From Macrostomum hystrix (lineage: Eukaryota; Platyhelminthes; Macrostomidae): a stretch of DNA of 64,000 nucleotides. The notes under the pieces were generated by a model that saw only the letters and a list, made by a program, of their open reading frames with translations, did not search any database and was not told where the DNA came from. Both the position numbers and the translations under genes were made by a program. Below, one piece after another: positions 23,904 through 34,939 of this stretch. The stretch covers positions 31,210,501-31,274,500 of the forward strand of contig CATNEN010000038.1 of the NCBI GenBank assembly GCA_950097015.1, in the 5' to 3' direction. How positions within the stretch are numbered: position 1 is the first letter of the stretch; the number at the start of each line of letters is the position of its first letter.

Positions 23904-24602
23904 AGTCGATTTGAGATCAGGCGATCAGAGCCGCGATGGGAGATGAGGCGTTGGGAAATCAGGCGATGGGAGATCAGGCGATGGAAGATTAGGCGATAGG
24001 AAATCACGCGATGGGAGATGAGGCGATGGGAGATCAGGAGATGGGAGATGAGGCGATTGGAGATGTGGCGATGTGAGATTAGGCGATGGGAGATGAGGCG
24101 ATGGGAGATCAGGCGATGGGAGATTAGGTGAGGGGAGATCAGGCAATGGGAGATCTGGCGATGGGAAATCAGGCGATAGGAGATGAGGCGATGGGAGATG
24201 AGGCGATGGGAGATGAGGCGATGGGAGATCAGGCGATGGGAGATCAGGCGATGGGAGATCAGGCGATCGGAGATTAGGCATTGGGAGATCAGGCGATGGG
24301 AGATCAGGCGATAGGAGATGAGGCGATGGGAGATCAGGCGATAGGAGATCAGGCGATGGGAGATCAGGCGATGGGAGATCAGGCGACGGGAGATGAGCCG
24401 ATGGGAGATGAGGCGATGGGAGATCAGGCGATGGGAGATCAGGCGATAGGAGATGAGGCGATGGGAGATCAGGCGATGGGAGATCAGGCGATGGGAGATG
24501 TGGCGACGGGAGATGAGGCAATGAGAAATGAGGCGATGGAAGATCAGGCGATCGGAGATGAGACGGTGGGAGATCAGGCAATTGGAGATCAGGCAATGGG
24601 AG
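23904..24602 (+). repeat. Array A8 (about 47 copies, most diverged)
   Basis: It includes many off-consensus units (GAGCCGCGATGG at its start, GATTAGGTGAGGGG, GGAAATCACGCG). Its downstream palindrome is mutated to CTTCCTCCGAAGGAGG, the complement-preserving form of the standard one. Confidence 0.85.
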
Positions 24603-25251
24603 TTCTATCCCCTCAACTTCCTCCGAAGGAGGAATTCCGCTCGTAAATATACTAAAATTCACGTGTTGTTTGTCTGTCTGTCTGTCTGTTGGTTATCTCC
24701 TCCTAGAATACTGACAAGTCAACTTTGAAACTTATATGGGAAAATGGGAAATTTTCCTGGTCAGGCTATAGGCTATTTTAATTCTGAAATTTCAAATTCT
24801 AAGATCCTCAAAAAAGCAGAAAAATGATTTCGTAACCTTCTCTGGACACTTTTTTCTTTTGAGCTGAGAAAACTGGAGTCGGTAAAAGTGGTTGCGCTAT
24901 CATTTCGGCCTATCTGTTTAGTGTATTTTCTCTCCAGTGGAGGGTTGGCAGTCGGTTTGAAAATGGGGCGGAGAGTTGGCCGTACGCACATTCTAACTGT
25001 CCCTGTGTATTGGCGGAGAGAGGGTGCCGCGAGTTATTTCTATTGAGGGGTCTGATTTGTTCACTATTGAAGTGCGTACAATGGGCAGGGCAGAGTTGGC
25101 TGGGTTAAAATATAATTTTTTAATTTGCGGGCCTCTCAGTGTAGGCGGAGAAGAATTTACTTACTAAAAAACTGGCTGCCCTTTGCGCTAAAGGCAATGA
25201 AATTTCAACTGTGAATTTTGCTTTTGCTCTTATCATTTGAAAAGAACCGAC
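24603..25251 (+). repeat. Spacer S8 (short form, variant body)
   Basis: Same variant body as S7. The junction to A9 has a short insertion (GAACCGACCGAGTCG). Confidence 0.8.
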
Positions 25252-26593
25252 CGAGTCGATTTGAGATCAGGCGATCGGAGCCGCGATGGGAGATGAGGCG
25301 ATGGGAGATCAGGCAATGGGAGATCAGGCGATGGGAGATCAGGCGATGGGAGATGAGGCGCTGGGAGATGAAGCGATGGGAGATGAGGCAATGAGAAATG
25401 AGGCGATGGGAGTTTGCGCTAAAGGCAATGAAATTTCAACTGTGAATTTTGCTTTTGCTTTTTAACATTTGAAAAGAACTGAGTCGATTTGAGATCAGGC
25501 AATGGGAGATCAGGCAATGGGAGATCAGGCGATGGGAGATGAGGCGATGGGAGATGAAGCGATGGGAGATGAGGCAATGAGAAATGAGGCGATGGGAGTT
25601 TTCGCTAAAGGCAATGAAATTTCAACTGTGAATTTTGCTTTTGCTTTTTAACATTTGAAAAGAACTGAGTCGATTTGAGATCAGGCAATGGGAGATCAGG
25701 CAATGGGAGATCAGGCGATGGGAGATGAGGCGATGGGAGATGAAGCGATGGGAGATGAGGCAATGAGAAATGAGGCGATGGGAGATCAGGCGATGGGAGA
25801 TGAGACGATGGGAGATGATGCGATGGGAGATTAGGCGATGGGAGATCAGGCGATAGGAGTTGAGGCGATGGGAGATGAAGCGATGGGAGATGAGGCGATG
25901 GGAGATCAGGCGATGGGAGATCGGGCGATGGGAGATGAGGCGATGGGAGATCAGGCGATGGGAGATGAGGGGATGGGAGATCAGGCGACGGGAGATGAGG
26001 CGATGGGAGATGAGGCAATGGGAGATCAGGCGATGGGAGATTAGGCGATGGGAGATCAGGCGATGGGAGATGAGGCGATGGGAGATTAGGCGATGGGAGA
26101 TCAGGCGATGGGAGATGAGGCGATGGGAGATTAGGCGATGGGAGATCAGGCGATAGGAGATGAGGCGATGGGAGATGAGGCGATGGGAGATCAGGCGACG
26201 GGAGATGAGGCGATGGGAGATCAGGCGATGGGAGATGAGGCGATGGGAGATCAGGCGATGGGAGATGAGGCGATGGGAGATCAGGCGATGGGAGATGAGG
26301 CGATGGGAGATGAGGCGATGGGAGATGAGGCAATGGGAGATGAGGCGATGGGAGATGAGGCGATGGGAGATCAGGCGATGGGAGATGTGGCGACGGGAGA
26401 TGAGGCAATGGGAGATCAGGCGACGGGAGATGAGGCGATGGGAGATCAGGCGATGGGAGATGAGGCGACGGGAGATCAGGCGATGGGAGATTAGGCGATA
26501 GGAGATCAGGCGATGGGAGATGAGGCGATTGGAGATGAGACGGTGGGAGATCAGGCGGGGGAAGATCAGGCGATTGGAGATCAGGCGATGGGA
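25252..26593 (+). repeat. Array A9 with triplicated entry
   Basis: The segment from CGCTAAAGGCAATG through about 8 array units is repeated: it starts at 25186, 25417 and 25603 (spacings 231 and 186 bp). This leaves two aborted mini-arrays (25252-25412 and 25481-25600) before the main array (from 25669, about 61 copies). The last two copies are near-identical, so this is a recent local duplication. Confidence 0.85.
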
Positions 26594-26767
26594 GTTCTCT
26601 CCCCTCAACCTCCTCCGGAATTTTTAAATTTGCGGGCCTCTCAGTGTAGGCGGAGAAGAATGTACTTATTACTAAAAAACTGGCTGCCCTTTGCGCTAAA
26701 GGCAATGAAATTTCAACTGTGAATTGTGCTTTTGCTTTTTAACATTTGAAAAGAACTGACTCGATTT
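26594..26767 (+). repeat. Spacer S9 (internally deleted, 174 bp)
   Basis: The palindrome is cut at its centre (CTCCTCCGGA) and joined directly to ATTTTTAAATTTGCGGGCC, which in intact short spacers lies about 0.5 kb further on. The leader and body are missing. Confidence 0.85.
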
Positions 26768-27277
26768 GAGATCAGGCGATCGGAGCCGCGATGGGAGATG
26801 AGGCGATGGGAGATGAGGCGATGGGAGATTAGGCGATGGGAGATCAGGCGATGGGAGATCAGGCGATGGGAGATCAGCCGATGGGAGATTTGGCGATGGG
26901 AGATGAGGCGATGGGAGATGAGGAGATGGGAGATCAGGCGATGGGAGATCAGGCGATGGGAGATCAGGCGATGGGAGATGTGGCGACGGGAGATGAGGTG
27001 ATGGGTGATCAGGTGAAGGGAGATGAGGCGATGGGAGATCAGGCGATGGGAGATCAGGCAATGGGAGATCTGGCGATGGGAGATCAGGCGATAGGAGATG
27101 AGGCGATGGGAGATCAGGCGATGGGAGATGTGGCGACGGGAGATGAGGCAATGGGAGATCTGGCGATGGGACATCAGGCGATAGGAGATGAGGCGATGGG
27201 AGATGAGGCGATGGGAGATGAGACGGTGGGAGATCAGGCGGGGGAAGATCAGGCAATTGGAGATCAGGCGATGGGAG
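26768..27277 (+). repeat. Array A10 (about 34 copies)
   Basis: It starts with the GAGCCGCGATGG entry seen in A8 and A9 and ends with the GCGGGGGAAGATC variant. Confidence 0.9.
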
Positions 27278-27347
27278 TTCTCTCCCCTCAACCTCCTCCG
27301 GAGGAGGAGTTTAGCTCGTATCTCTAAATATACTAAAATTCACGTGT

Positions 27348-27378
<31 letters not shown>

Positions 27379-28535
27379 TGGTTATCTCCTCCTAGAATAC
27401 TGACAAGTCAACTTTGAAACTTATATGGGAAAATGGGAAATTTTCCTGGTCAGGCTATAGGCTATTTTAATTCTGAAATTTCAAATTCTATGATCCTCAA
27501 AAAAGCAGAAAGGCTATTAAGTAGTATATAGTAGGCAAATGTCCTTCCCGCTGTGATGAAATTGGCCTCGGTTAAATGAGTTGCGTCAACATTTTGTGCC
27601 TATCTGTTTAGTGTATTTTCTCTCCAGTGGAGGGTTGGCAGTCGGTTTGAAAAAAAATGGGGCGGAGAGGTGGCCGTACGCACATTCTAACTGCCTCTGT
27701 GTATTGGCGGAGAGAGGGTGCCGTTAGTCAGTTCTATTGAGGGGTCTGATTTGTTCAATATTGAAGTGCGTACAATGGGCAGGGCAGAGTTGGCTGGGTT
27801 AAAATTCAATTTATAAAATTAGCGGGCCTCTCAGTGTAGGCGGAGAAGAATGTGCTTACTAAACTGGCTGCCTTTTGCAGAAATTTCAACTGAGAATTAT
27901 TATTTTGCTTTTTTAAGATTTGTGGATAAAATTTGTACTGCTGGAGAGAACTTGAAGTTCTAAATCCAGAGATATAAATTTCATTGCTGAATTCCGAAAA
28001 TTGGGGATGCCAAGGGCAAATAAAGTTTTTATACTTTTGCAATGCTTTCAGCTGTGTGTACAGTGTCTCGGCGAGATTGCTAAGGAGAGAGAATTCGCCA
28101 CAATACAGTTTCACACATTCCTATTCTCGAAGGCGGGCTGTTGAATTTTATTTATTGAAATTCGCACCTCTGACTGAGCGGGGCCCGGAGAACTCGCTGT
28201 TGTCAATATTAATGGCTCGGACTTCACCTGTTTTAACGGGTGGGGTTTAATTTAAAGTTGATGGAGTTCGCGCGATATGATTTCTAGCCCCTCAATCTTA
28301 TCCGAAAGTTGTCGTCTATTTTAATTCTGAAGATTCTGGGCATGGTAGCTAAAGAAAAATTGGTCAATTTTGAATTGTTTTCAACAGTTTAGTCGGACAA
28401 AAGGCGGTTTACGCACATTGCTACTTTCAGACATCATTGGGTGAGGATTTTTTGGTTAGTCAGTTTGGACACTGAGGTCTGAACTCTCTGAATTGAATAT
28501 AAAATGACTGTACATTCACGCAAGATCGCACGGGG
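27278..28535 (+). repeat. Spacer S10 (long form, TCTG leader)
   Basis: It combines the TCTG leader with the long-form body and the ACGCAAGATCGCAC junction, a combination not seen in S3-S6. It is therefore a mosaic of the two spacer types. Confidence 0.8.
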
Positions 28536-29977
28536 TGATGAGGCGATGGGAGATCAGGCAATGGGAGATCAGGCGATGGGAGATGAGGCGATGGGAGATG
28601 AGGCGATAGGAGATGAGGCGATAGGAGATGAGGCGATGGGAGATGTGGCGACGGGAGATGAGGCGATGGGAGATTAGGCGATGGGAGATCAGGCGATAGG
28701 AGATGAGGCGATGGGAGATGAGGCGATGGGAGATCAGGCGACGGGAGATGAGGCGATGGGAGATGAGGCGATAGGAGATGAGGCGATGGTAGATGTGGCG
28801 ACGGGAGATGAGGCGATGGGAGATGAGGCGATAGGAGATGAGGCGATGGTAGATGTGGCGACGGGAGATGAGGGGATGGGAGTTTAGGCGATGGGAGATG
28901 AGGCGATGGGAGATGAGGCGATGGGAGATGAGGCGATAGGAGATGAGGCGATAGGAGATGAGGCGATGGGAGATGTGGCGACGGGAGATGAGGCGATGGG
29001 AGATGAGGCGATGGGAGATGAGGCGATAGGAGATGAGGCGATTGTAGATGTGGCGACGGAAAATGAGGCAATGGGAGTTTAGGCGATGGGAGATGTGACG
29101 ACGGGAGATGAGGTGATGGGTGATCAGGTGAAGGGAGATGAGGCGATGGGAGATGAGGCGATGGGAGATGAGGCGACGGGAGATGAGGGGATGGGAGATG
29201 AGGCGACGGGAGATGAGGGGATGGGAGATCAGGCGATGGGAGATGAGGCAATGGAAGATGAGGCGATGGGAGATGAGGGGATGGGAGATGAGGCGATGGG
29301 AGATGAGGCGATGGGAGATGAGGCGATGGGAGATGAGGGGATGGGAGATCAGGCGATGGGAGATGAGGCGATGGGAGATGAGGCGATGGGAGATGAGGGG
29401 ATGGGAGATGAGGCGATGGGAGATGAGGCGATGGGAGATGAGGCGATGGGAGATGAGGTGATGGGAGATGAGGCGACGGGAGATGAGGGGATGGGTGATC
29501 AGGCGATGGGAGATGAGGCGATGGAAGATGAGGCAATGGAAGATGAGGCGATGGGAGATGAGGGGATGGGAGATGAGGCGATGGGAGATGAGGCGATGGG
29601 AGATGAGGCGATGGGAGATGAGGGGATGGGAGATCAGGCGATGGGAGATGAGGCGATGGAAGATGAGGCGATGGGAGATGAGGGGATGGGAGATGAGGCG
29701 ATGGGAGATGAGGCAATGGGAGATGAGGCGATGGGAGATGAGGTGATGGGAGATGAGGCGATGGGAGATGAGGCGATGGGAGATCAGGCGATGGGAGATC
29801 AGGCGATAGGAGATGAGGCGATGGGAGATCAGGCGATGGGAGATGTGGCGAAGGGAGATGAGGCAATTGGAGATCAGGCGATAGGAGATCAGGCGATGGG
29901 AGATGAGGCGATTGGAGATGAGACGGTGGGAGATCAGGCGGGGGAAGATCAGGCGATTGGAGATCAGGCGATGGGAG
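28536..29977 (+). repeat. Array A11 (about 96 copies)
   Basis: Dominated by GATGAGG units instead of alternating GATCAGG/GATGAGG, with recurrent GATGAGGGGATGGG variants at multi-unit spacing. It ends with the GCGGGGGAAGATC variant. Confidence 0.9.
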
Positions 29978-30627
29978 TTCTCTCCCCTCAACCTCCTCCG
30001 GAGGAGGAGTTTAGCTCGTAAATATACTAAAATTCACGTGTTGTTTGTCTGTCTGTCTGTCTGTCTGTTGGTTATCTCCTCCTAGAATACTGACAAGTCA
30101 ACTTTGAAACTTATATGGGAAAATGGGAAATTTTCCTGGTCAGGCTATAGGCTATTTTAATTCTGAAATTTCAAATTCTAAGATCCTCAAAAAAGCAGAA
30201 AAATGATTTCGTAACCTTCTCTGGACACTTTTTTCTTTTGAGCTGAGAAAACTGGAGTCGGTAAAAGTGGTTGCGCTATCATTTCGGCCTATCTGTTTAG
30301 TGTATTTTCTCTCCAGTGGAGGGTTGGCAGTCGGTTTGAAAATGGGGCGGAGAGGTGGCCGTACGCACATTCTAACTGTCCCTGTGTATTGGCAGATAGA
30401 GGGTGCCGCGAGTTATTTCTATTGAGGGGTCTGATTTGTTCAATATTGAAGTGCCTACAATGGGCTGGGGCGGAGTTGGTGGGGTTAAAATTCTATTATT
30501 AAACTTGGCAGGCCTCTCACTGTAGGCGGAGAAGAATGTGCTTGCTAAACTGGCTGCCCTATGCGCTAAAGGCAATGAAATTTCAACTGTGAATTGTGCT
30601 TTTGCTTTTTAACATTTGAAAAGAACT
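29978..30627 (+). repeat. Spacer S11 (short form, variant body)
   Basis: TCTG leader and the variant body of S7/S8. The 3' part is more diverged (GGCTGGGGCGGAGTTGG) than in the other copies. Confidence 0.8.
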
Positions 30628-31315
30628 GAGGCGATTTGAGATCAGGCAATGGGAGATCAGGCGATGGGAGATCAGGCGATGGGAGATCAGGCGATGGGAG
30701 ATGAGGCGATGGGAGATCAGGCGATGGGAGATCAGGCGATGGGAGATGTGGCGACGGGAGATGAGGCAATGAGAAATGAGGCGATGGGAGATCAGGCGAT
30801 AGGAGATGTGGCGACGGGAGATGAGGCGATGGGAGATCAGGCGATGGGAGATGAGGCGATGGGAGATGAGGCGATGGGAGATGAGGCGATGGGAGATTAG
30901 GCGATGGGAGATCAGGCGATAGGAGATGAGGCGATGGGAGATGAGACGATGGGAGATGATGCGATGGGAGATTAGGCGATGGGAGATGAGGTGATGGGTG
31001 ATCAGGTGATGGGAGATGAGGCGATGGGAGATCAGGCGACGGGAGATGAGGCGATGGGAGATCAGGCAATGGGAGATCAGGCGATGGGAGATAAGGCGAT
31101 GGGAGATGAGGCGATGGGAGATGAGGCGATGGGAGATGAGGCGATGGGAGATGAGGCGATGGGAGATGAGGCGATGGGAGATGAGGCGATGGGAGATGAG
31201 GCGATGGGAGATGAGGCGATGGGAGATGAGGCGATGGGAGATGAGGCGATGGGAGATCAGGCGATGGGAGATCAGGCGATAGGAGATGACGCGATGGGAG
31301 ATCAGGCGATGGGAG
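30628..31315 (+). repeat. Array A12 (about 46 copies)
   Basis: It contains a run of about ten identical GATGAGGCGATGGGA units (31110-31255), the most homogeneous stretch in the block. It ends with the GATGACGCGATGGG variant and the standard palindrome. The block then stops abruptly at TTTAGCTCG (31356), where other copies continue into AAATATACTAA. Confidence 0.9.
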
Positions 31316-31356
31316 TTCTCTCCTCTCAACCTCCTCCGGAGGAGGAGTTTAGCTCG

Positions 31357-32559
31357 TACTATGATAAAGTTATTGAGGTACACAATACAAGTGAAACCGT
31401 GACGCTCGCCTTTCACTTAAAAAGGACAGTACAACTTTGCATATATTACTACTTGAAGTAATAGGGTATAAGCAGAAAATAAAATTGACACTATTTCGAC
31501 AGAAAATATTTAGATGGAACACACACACGTTTTGCTAGCCGCAACCCAGCCGCATGACTTTTTAAAATCACTTGTACTACATGCAAAATCCGTCTTTCCT
31601 AATAGATTTCGACTAGATATAATTGTACCACACGCTAAATCATCTTCATATTGCCAATCATGTCACTATTGAAGCCTTCAAATGTCCGGATTTAGAAAAA
31701 TCGGTGCGGCTGGCATTGGGCTGATCACTTGCGTCCTCGCTTCTGACTAGATTCTTGTACCGTTTTTACTACGCGCCCTATACTCTTCCCGAGAGGCTCC
31801 TGCTGTCTCTGCTTTAAGCGCTGCCCCGACAGGTTCTATCGGTTGGCACAACTTCTGCCTATTTTTGGCTTCTTTGAAATAAATGACAAAATTTAGGGGG
31901 ACATCGTTTTTGCCGTATTGCAAAGTCAATTGATCGCAACAAGAGCTCGTATTTTACTTGTAAGCGCTGGTACTAGCAATGTTAGGTTTTCGTCACAATA
32001 CACTAAGCTTATGATTATGATTACATCACAACGCGTGTTGGTGCATAAAATATGCACTACCTAGCTTTTACTTATTCACAACTACATAATGCTTAATGTA
32101 CACCTCAAAAATTTTTCTAATTCAAGGCCGGCAAATTCAGAAACATGTGCTATTTCTAATGAATATAATGAGCAGACCAAGACTAAGTAGACATTAGGAT
32201 ATAATACTGTTATGTAGTGACTTGCAGCCAGCGCGTGTACGCTGAGTACACAGCGCTGGCAGCCGTCTGTTTAACATGGCTGACTATCAATTCATTGTAC
32301 GCGCTATTTTATCACCTCTAATCCTTGCATCAAACGTGCCGTCGCCTAAAAAATATATATCGGCTGTTCTTTCCTTTGTTCTTTCCCTTCGCTGATTTGT
32401 TCAGAGCGTGGAGCTCTGACTGTTTTCGTTGCTCTCGTGCACTAAATATCACCAGTCTAGAGTTATTTCAAACACCTCAACGTCAACGCCAGTCGTCAGG
32501 TAGGCGACAAACGAAGGTATTGCCTACTTCAACGCAGAAATCAGACAGACTTTACTGCA
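31357..32559. other. Intergenic between the repeat block and the first IAP gene
   Basis: Unique AT-rich DNA; no exon is recognised. It would contain the 3' untranslated region of the minus-strand IAP gene. A short stem-loop is annotated separately at 32227-32260. Confidence 0.4.
32227..32260. repeat. GC-rich stem-loop 3' of the IAP gene
   Basis: GCCAGCGCGTGTAC pairs with GTACACAGCGCTGGC around the 5-nt loop GCTGA, with one bulged base. It lies about 300 bp beyond the IAP stop codon on the gene's 3' side. A role in RNA 3'-end processing or stability is possible but unproven. Confidence 0.5.
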
Positions 32560-34572
32560 TCAAGTATTTATGAAAACCACACCCCTGATAAAGGCTCTGC
32601 AGATGGGGCAGGTCTTGAGGGACTTGGCGCACACCGAGCAGCAGGCCACGTGACCACAGTCCAGGAGTAAGATGTTCACCTCCTTGTCCATGCACACCTT
32701 GCACGTCTTCCAGTCGTTTGTATCGCGGGGTCTCGGCTGCTGATTCAGAGGCTCCTTGATCTCGGCCAGTCTGCTCTCGAAGAATGTCTCGGGATCCTGC
32801 GACTGCTGGCGCATGCGGCGGCTCTCGGTGAGCATGAAGTCGAGGAACAGCTCCGATGTGGCAAAGTCGTCGCCTCGCTGTCTGAGATGCAGCTCTGTGA
32901 ACAGGCGGACTTGCAGAGCAGAGAATCCGAGCTGAGTGAGCAGTCTCACAACCGGCAGATCAGCCCTCGCCTTGATGTCTCTGGCCTCGACTCTGAACTC
33001 AACTCCACGCGTGATTGCGAGCGCCTCGTCTGTGCGACTGCTGCGGACTGCGGAGGAGCCGCCGACACTCACCGCCGAAGCTGCACCTGACGGATCAGGT
33101 GAGTCTCTCTGCACCGATGCAGCGGCACGATGAGTAACTCCGACCTTCGACACGGGAGGCGACAGTCGGTGCACCGCCTGCACAAAGTCGCTGCCTCGCT
33201 CCAACAACACGTGAGCACAGCGAGGTGACCACCGTGCGTGCTGCACCCACACATCATCGTCGCAGCTCCACTCACTCATGCGGAGTCCACAGCTGAAGCA
33301 GCAGGTCGCTCTCTCCTCACTCGAGTAGAAGAAGCCCGCCTTCGCCAGCAAGTACACCGGCTGCGGAACGAGTGCCGATCGCAGAGACTTTGATCTCTCT
33401 TGGTAGCTCTCGAACTGCTCATGTTTGGCAGTCACACTCGATGGGTCCGTCTCAAGACTGTGCTGCAGAGCGGACAGGTTCGTGAGCGCTCTCTCGGAGC
33501 ACGCGGATCGAGCCACCTCGCTTGACACTGCCAGCCGAGGACGCCTCGTCAGGTCGAGTGAGATGAGCTCGTCATGAGCAGCAGCACTCGGTGATCCGTA
33601 CTGAGCTCTAGTCCACCTCGATCTCACTCCGTCTGTCGCCATCGCCCACTCCGACATCTCAGTGAGCTCCATGGGAGGCAGCTCAGAGATCAGCCTCATG
33701 CTCCAGTCTCCGCTCACCATCACTGCCTCGGCATGTGCGGTGTGCTCAGTGCACAGTACTGCCTCCACCTGCACTGCCGACCTCGCCTCTCCTTCTGGCT
33801 CTCTGTGCTCTCGGGGCACGTTGCCCACATCGACGAACAGCACGAACGGACAGGTCGAGAAGTGGCGTCTGTGAGCCTCTCGCACCTGCTCACCCGCCTC
33901 CCAGTCCTTGAGCACACCCTTGCAGAAGGCGCACTTCACTCTGTCCGACTCCTGCAGGTAGAAGAATCCGTCAGCAGCCAGATCCGTCACTGACACCAGG
34001 TGAGACGCAGTGAATGACGCATCAGGCAGGTGGAAGGACTGCCACCTGTTGTCCTCACGTCTCATGTCCCACAGGTGCTGAGGAATAGAGGCCGGCATTC
34101 CAGTCGTGTCCCATCGCTGATTGCGGAAGTCCAGAGTCTGCGGCACGGACTGAGCTCTGCCACCAGGAGTGCTGTTGTTGTAGTACCTCAGCACCTTGCT
34201 TCTTGCATTTTGAATCATGGTTCTGCTATCAATTAAGCCTATCGAATCTTCCTGTCTAAGGGCAGCAGCAATTAGCATTCGTCTCTTGTTCATTTCCTTG
34301 TCTGCGATGGCTGTCAATTGGAGAATAGTAAGCCAAGTTTTTGAATCATGGTGTGCTGCTGCATTGTTGTGTTCCGGCTGAGCCCTGAGGAACTCATCGG
34401 TGGGCATTAGGGCATTGCTTGTAAATTCAAAATCTCTCATGTCAATATCAGTTCTGGGTTGGTCTGAATAATTCATGTAGCTTATGATGTCCTCGCGGGC
34501 TGCTCTGCGAAACCCGGAATCAAACTGCCAGTTACGCACATGTTGAACATTTGCTACTCGTAGGTCTGACAT
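32560..34572 (-). CDS. IAP-family protein, BIR-BIR-UBA-RING (copy 1)
   Basis: This intronless 670-residue frame encodes an inhibitor-of-apoptosis protein. BIR1 (about 173-244) has zinc ligands C214, C217, H234, C241. BIR2 (about 388-458) has C425, C428, H445, C452; both show the C-x2-C-x16-H-x6-C spacing. A UBA-like helical segment lies at about 540-585. A C3HC4 RING (C624, C627, C639, H641, C645, C648, C655, C658) lies near the C-terminus. This order resembles cIAPs but lacks their third BIR and CARD. Family members bind caspases or signalling adaptors through BIRs and act as E3 ubiquitin ligases through the RING, generally in the cytoplasm. Residues 1-125 match nothing I know and differ entirely from copy 2. 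The coding DNA is markedly more GC-rich than its flanks. All metal ligands are intact, so it is probably functional. Confidence 0.9.
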   Translation of the reverse strand: MSDLRVANVQHVRNWQFDSGFRRAAREDIISYMNYSDQPRTDIDMRDFEFTSNALMPTDEFLRAQPEHNNAAAHHDSKTWLTILQLTAIADKEMNKRRMLIAAALRQEDSIGLIDSRTMIQNARSKVLRYYNNSTPGGRAQSVPQTLDFRNQRWDTTGMPASIPQHLWDMRREDNRWQSFHLPDASFTASHLVSVTDLAADGFFYLQESDRVKCAFCKGVLKDWEAGEQVREAHRRHFSTCPFVLFVDVGNVPREHREPEGEARSAVQVEAVLCTEHTAHAEAVMVSGDWSMRLISELPPMELTEMSEWAMATDGVRSRWTRAQYGSPSAAAHDELISLDLTRRPRLAVSSEVARSACSERALTNLSALQHSLETDPSSVTAKHEQFESYQERSKSLRSALVPQPVYLLAKAGFFYSSEERATCCFSCGLRMSEWSCDDDVWVQHARWSPRCAHVLLERGSDFVQAVHRLSPPVSKVGVTHRAAASVQRDSPDPSGAASAVSVGGSSAVRSSRTDEALAITRGVEFRVEARDIKARADLPVVRLLTQLGFSALQVRLFTELHLRQRGDDFATSELFLDFMLTESRRMRQQSQDPETFFESRLAEIKEPLNQQPRPRDTNDWKTCKVCMDKEVNILLLDCGHVACCSVCAKSLKTCPICRAFIRGVVFINT

Positions 34573-34769
34573 TGTCTTGTAGATGTCTTCGGTTGAAGTT
34601 TCGACCGTAAATATATGGAGACTTGGAGGTTTCTTCGGTTGGAGACGAAGCAGTTTTTCCTGATAGAATCGTATTCGACAAGTGACGTTTCTGAAAGTGT
34701 TATGAAGAGGACATTAATTTTAGTGTAAATGTTTTGAATACAGAACAAATCAGAGTGATGCTGAACCAA
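34573..34769. other. 5' flank of IAP copy 1
   Basis: On the gene strand an ATATATTTA-type element lies about 37 nt upstream of the ATG. It could serve as a TATA box only with a very short leader. No other promoter motif is convincing. Confidence 0.25.
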
Positions 34770-34845
34770 GGGGGGGCGAGTGGGTCAGCGGCTAGCGTCG
34801 CTGCCTCGCACTCCAATGGACGCTAGTTCGATTCTCCCTTCAAGT
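34770..34845 (+). mobile_element. tRNA-derived SINE head
   Basis: TGGGTCAGCGG fits an RNA polymerase III A box and AGTTCGATTCT fits a B box, about 45 nt apart, as in a tRNA gene. The region cannot be folded into a convincing cloverleaf, so it is a SINE promoter head and not a functional tRNA. It differs from the SINE family at 58378 and 63541. The extent of its body is uncertain. Confidence 0.55.
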
Positions 34846-34939
34846 CACGATTAATTTCGTGTGGTTTGGACAGTAGCGACCGGCGAAGGTGCACCATATT
34901 TCATGCAATCAAAGCTTGAAATAATAGCTTCGCTCCTAC

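Larger units (their letters stand above)
9222..31356 (+). repeat. 22-kb mosaic block: twelve 15-bp arrays separated by related spacers
   Basis: Twelve arrays of one 15-bp unit (AGGCGATGGGAGATC or ...GATG) alternate with spacers of about 0.6-1.25 kb (one of 0.17 kb) that are clearly homologous to each other. All modules share one orientation. Most array-to-spacer junctions pass through the same palindrome (CTCCTCCGGAGGAG) and then AAATATACTAA. Spacers fall into long and short forms and into TG-rich and TCTG-rich leaders, combined in different ways. The block behaves like a tandemly amplified composite repeat shuffled by unequal exchange. No gene is supported within it. Confidence 0.85.

Noticed and set aside
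15350-28250. Short frames conserved in the long-form spacers (MKLYCGEF... on minus, MYSVSARLL... on plus)
   Set aside because: They recur because the DNA was duplicated recently; both strands are open over the same place, with no domain or codon evidence.
9817-31315. Long open frames encoding RLISH, MGDQA/MGDEA, PSPHL or RRWEM repeats on both strands
   Set aside because: A 15-bp period is divisible by 3, so most frames stay open automatically. Frames overlap on both strands, have no splice or start context, and end where the arrays end.
33069-33993. Frames on the opposite strand and other frames within the IAP genes
   Set aside because: Shadows of a GC-rich coding sequence; the minus-strand BIR-RING frame explains the region.
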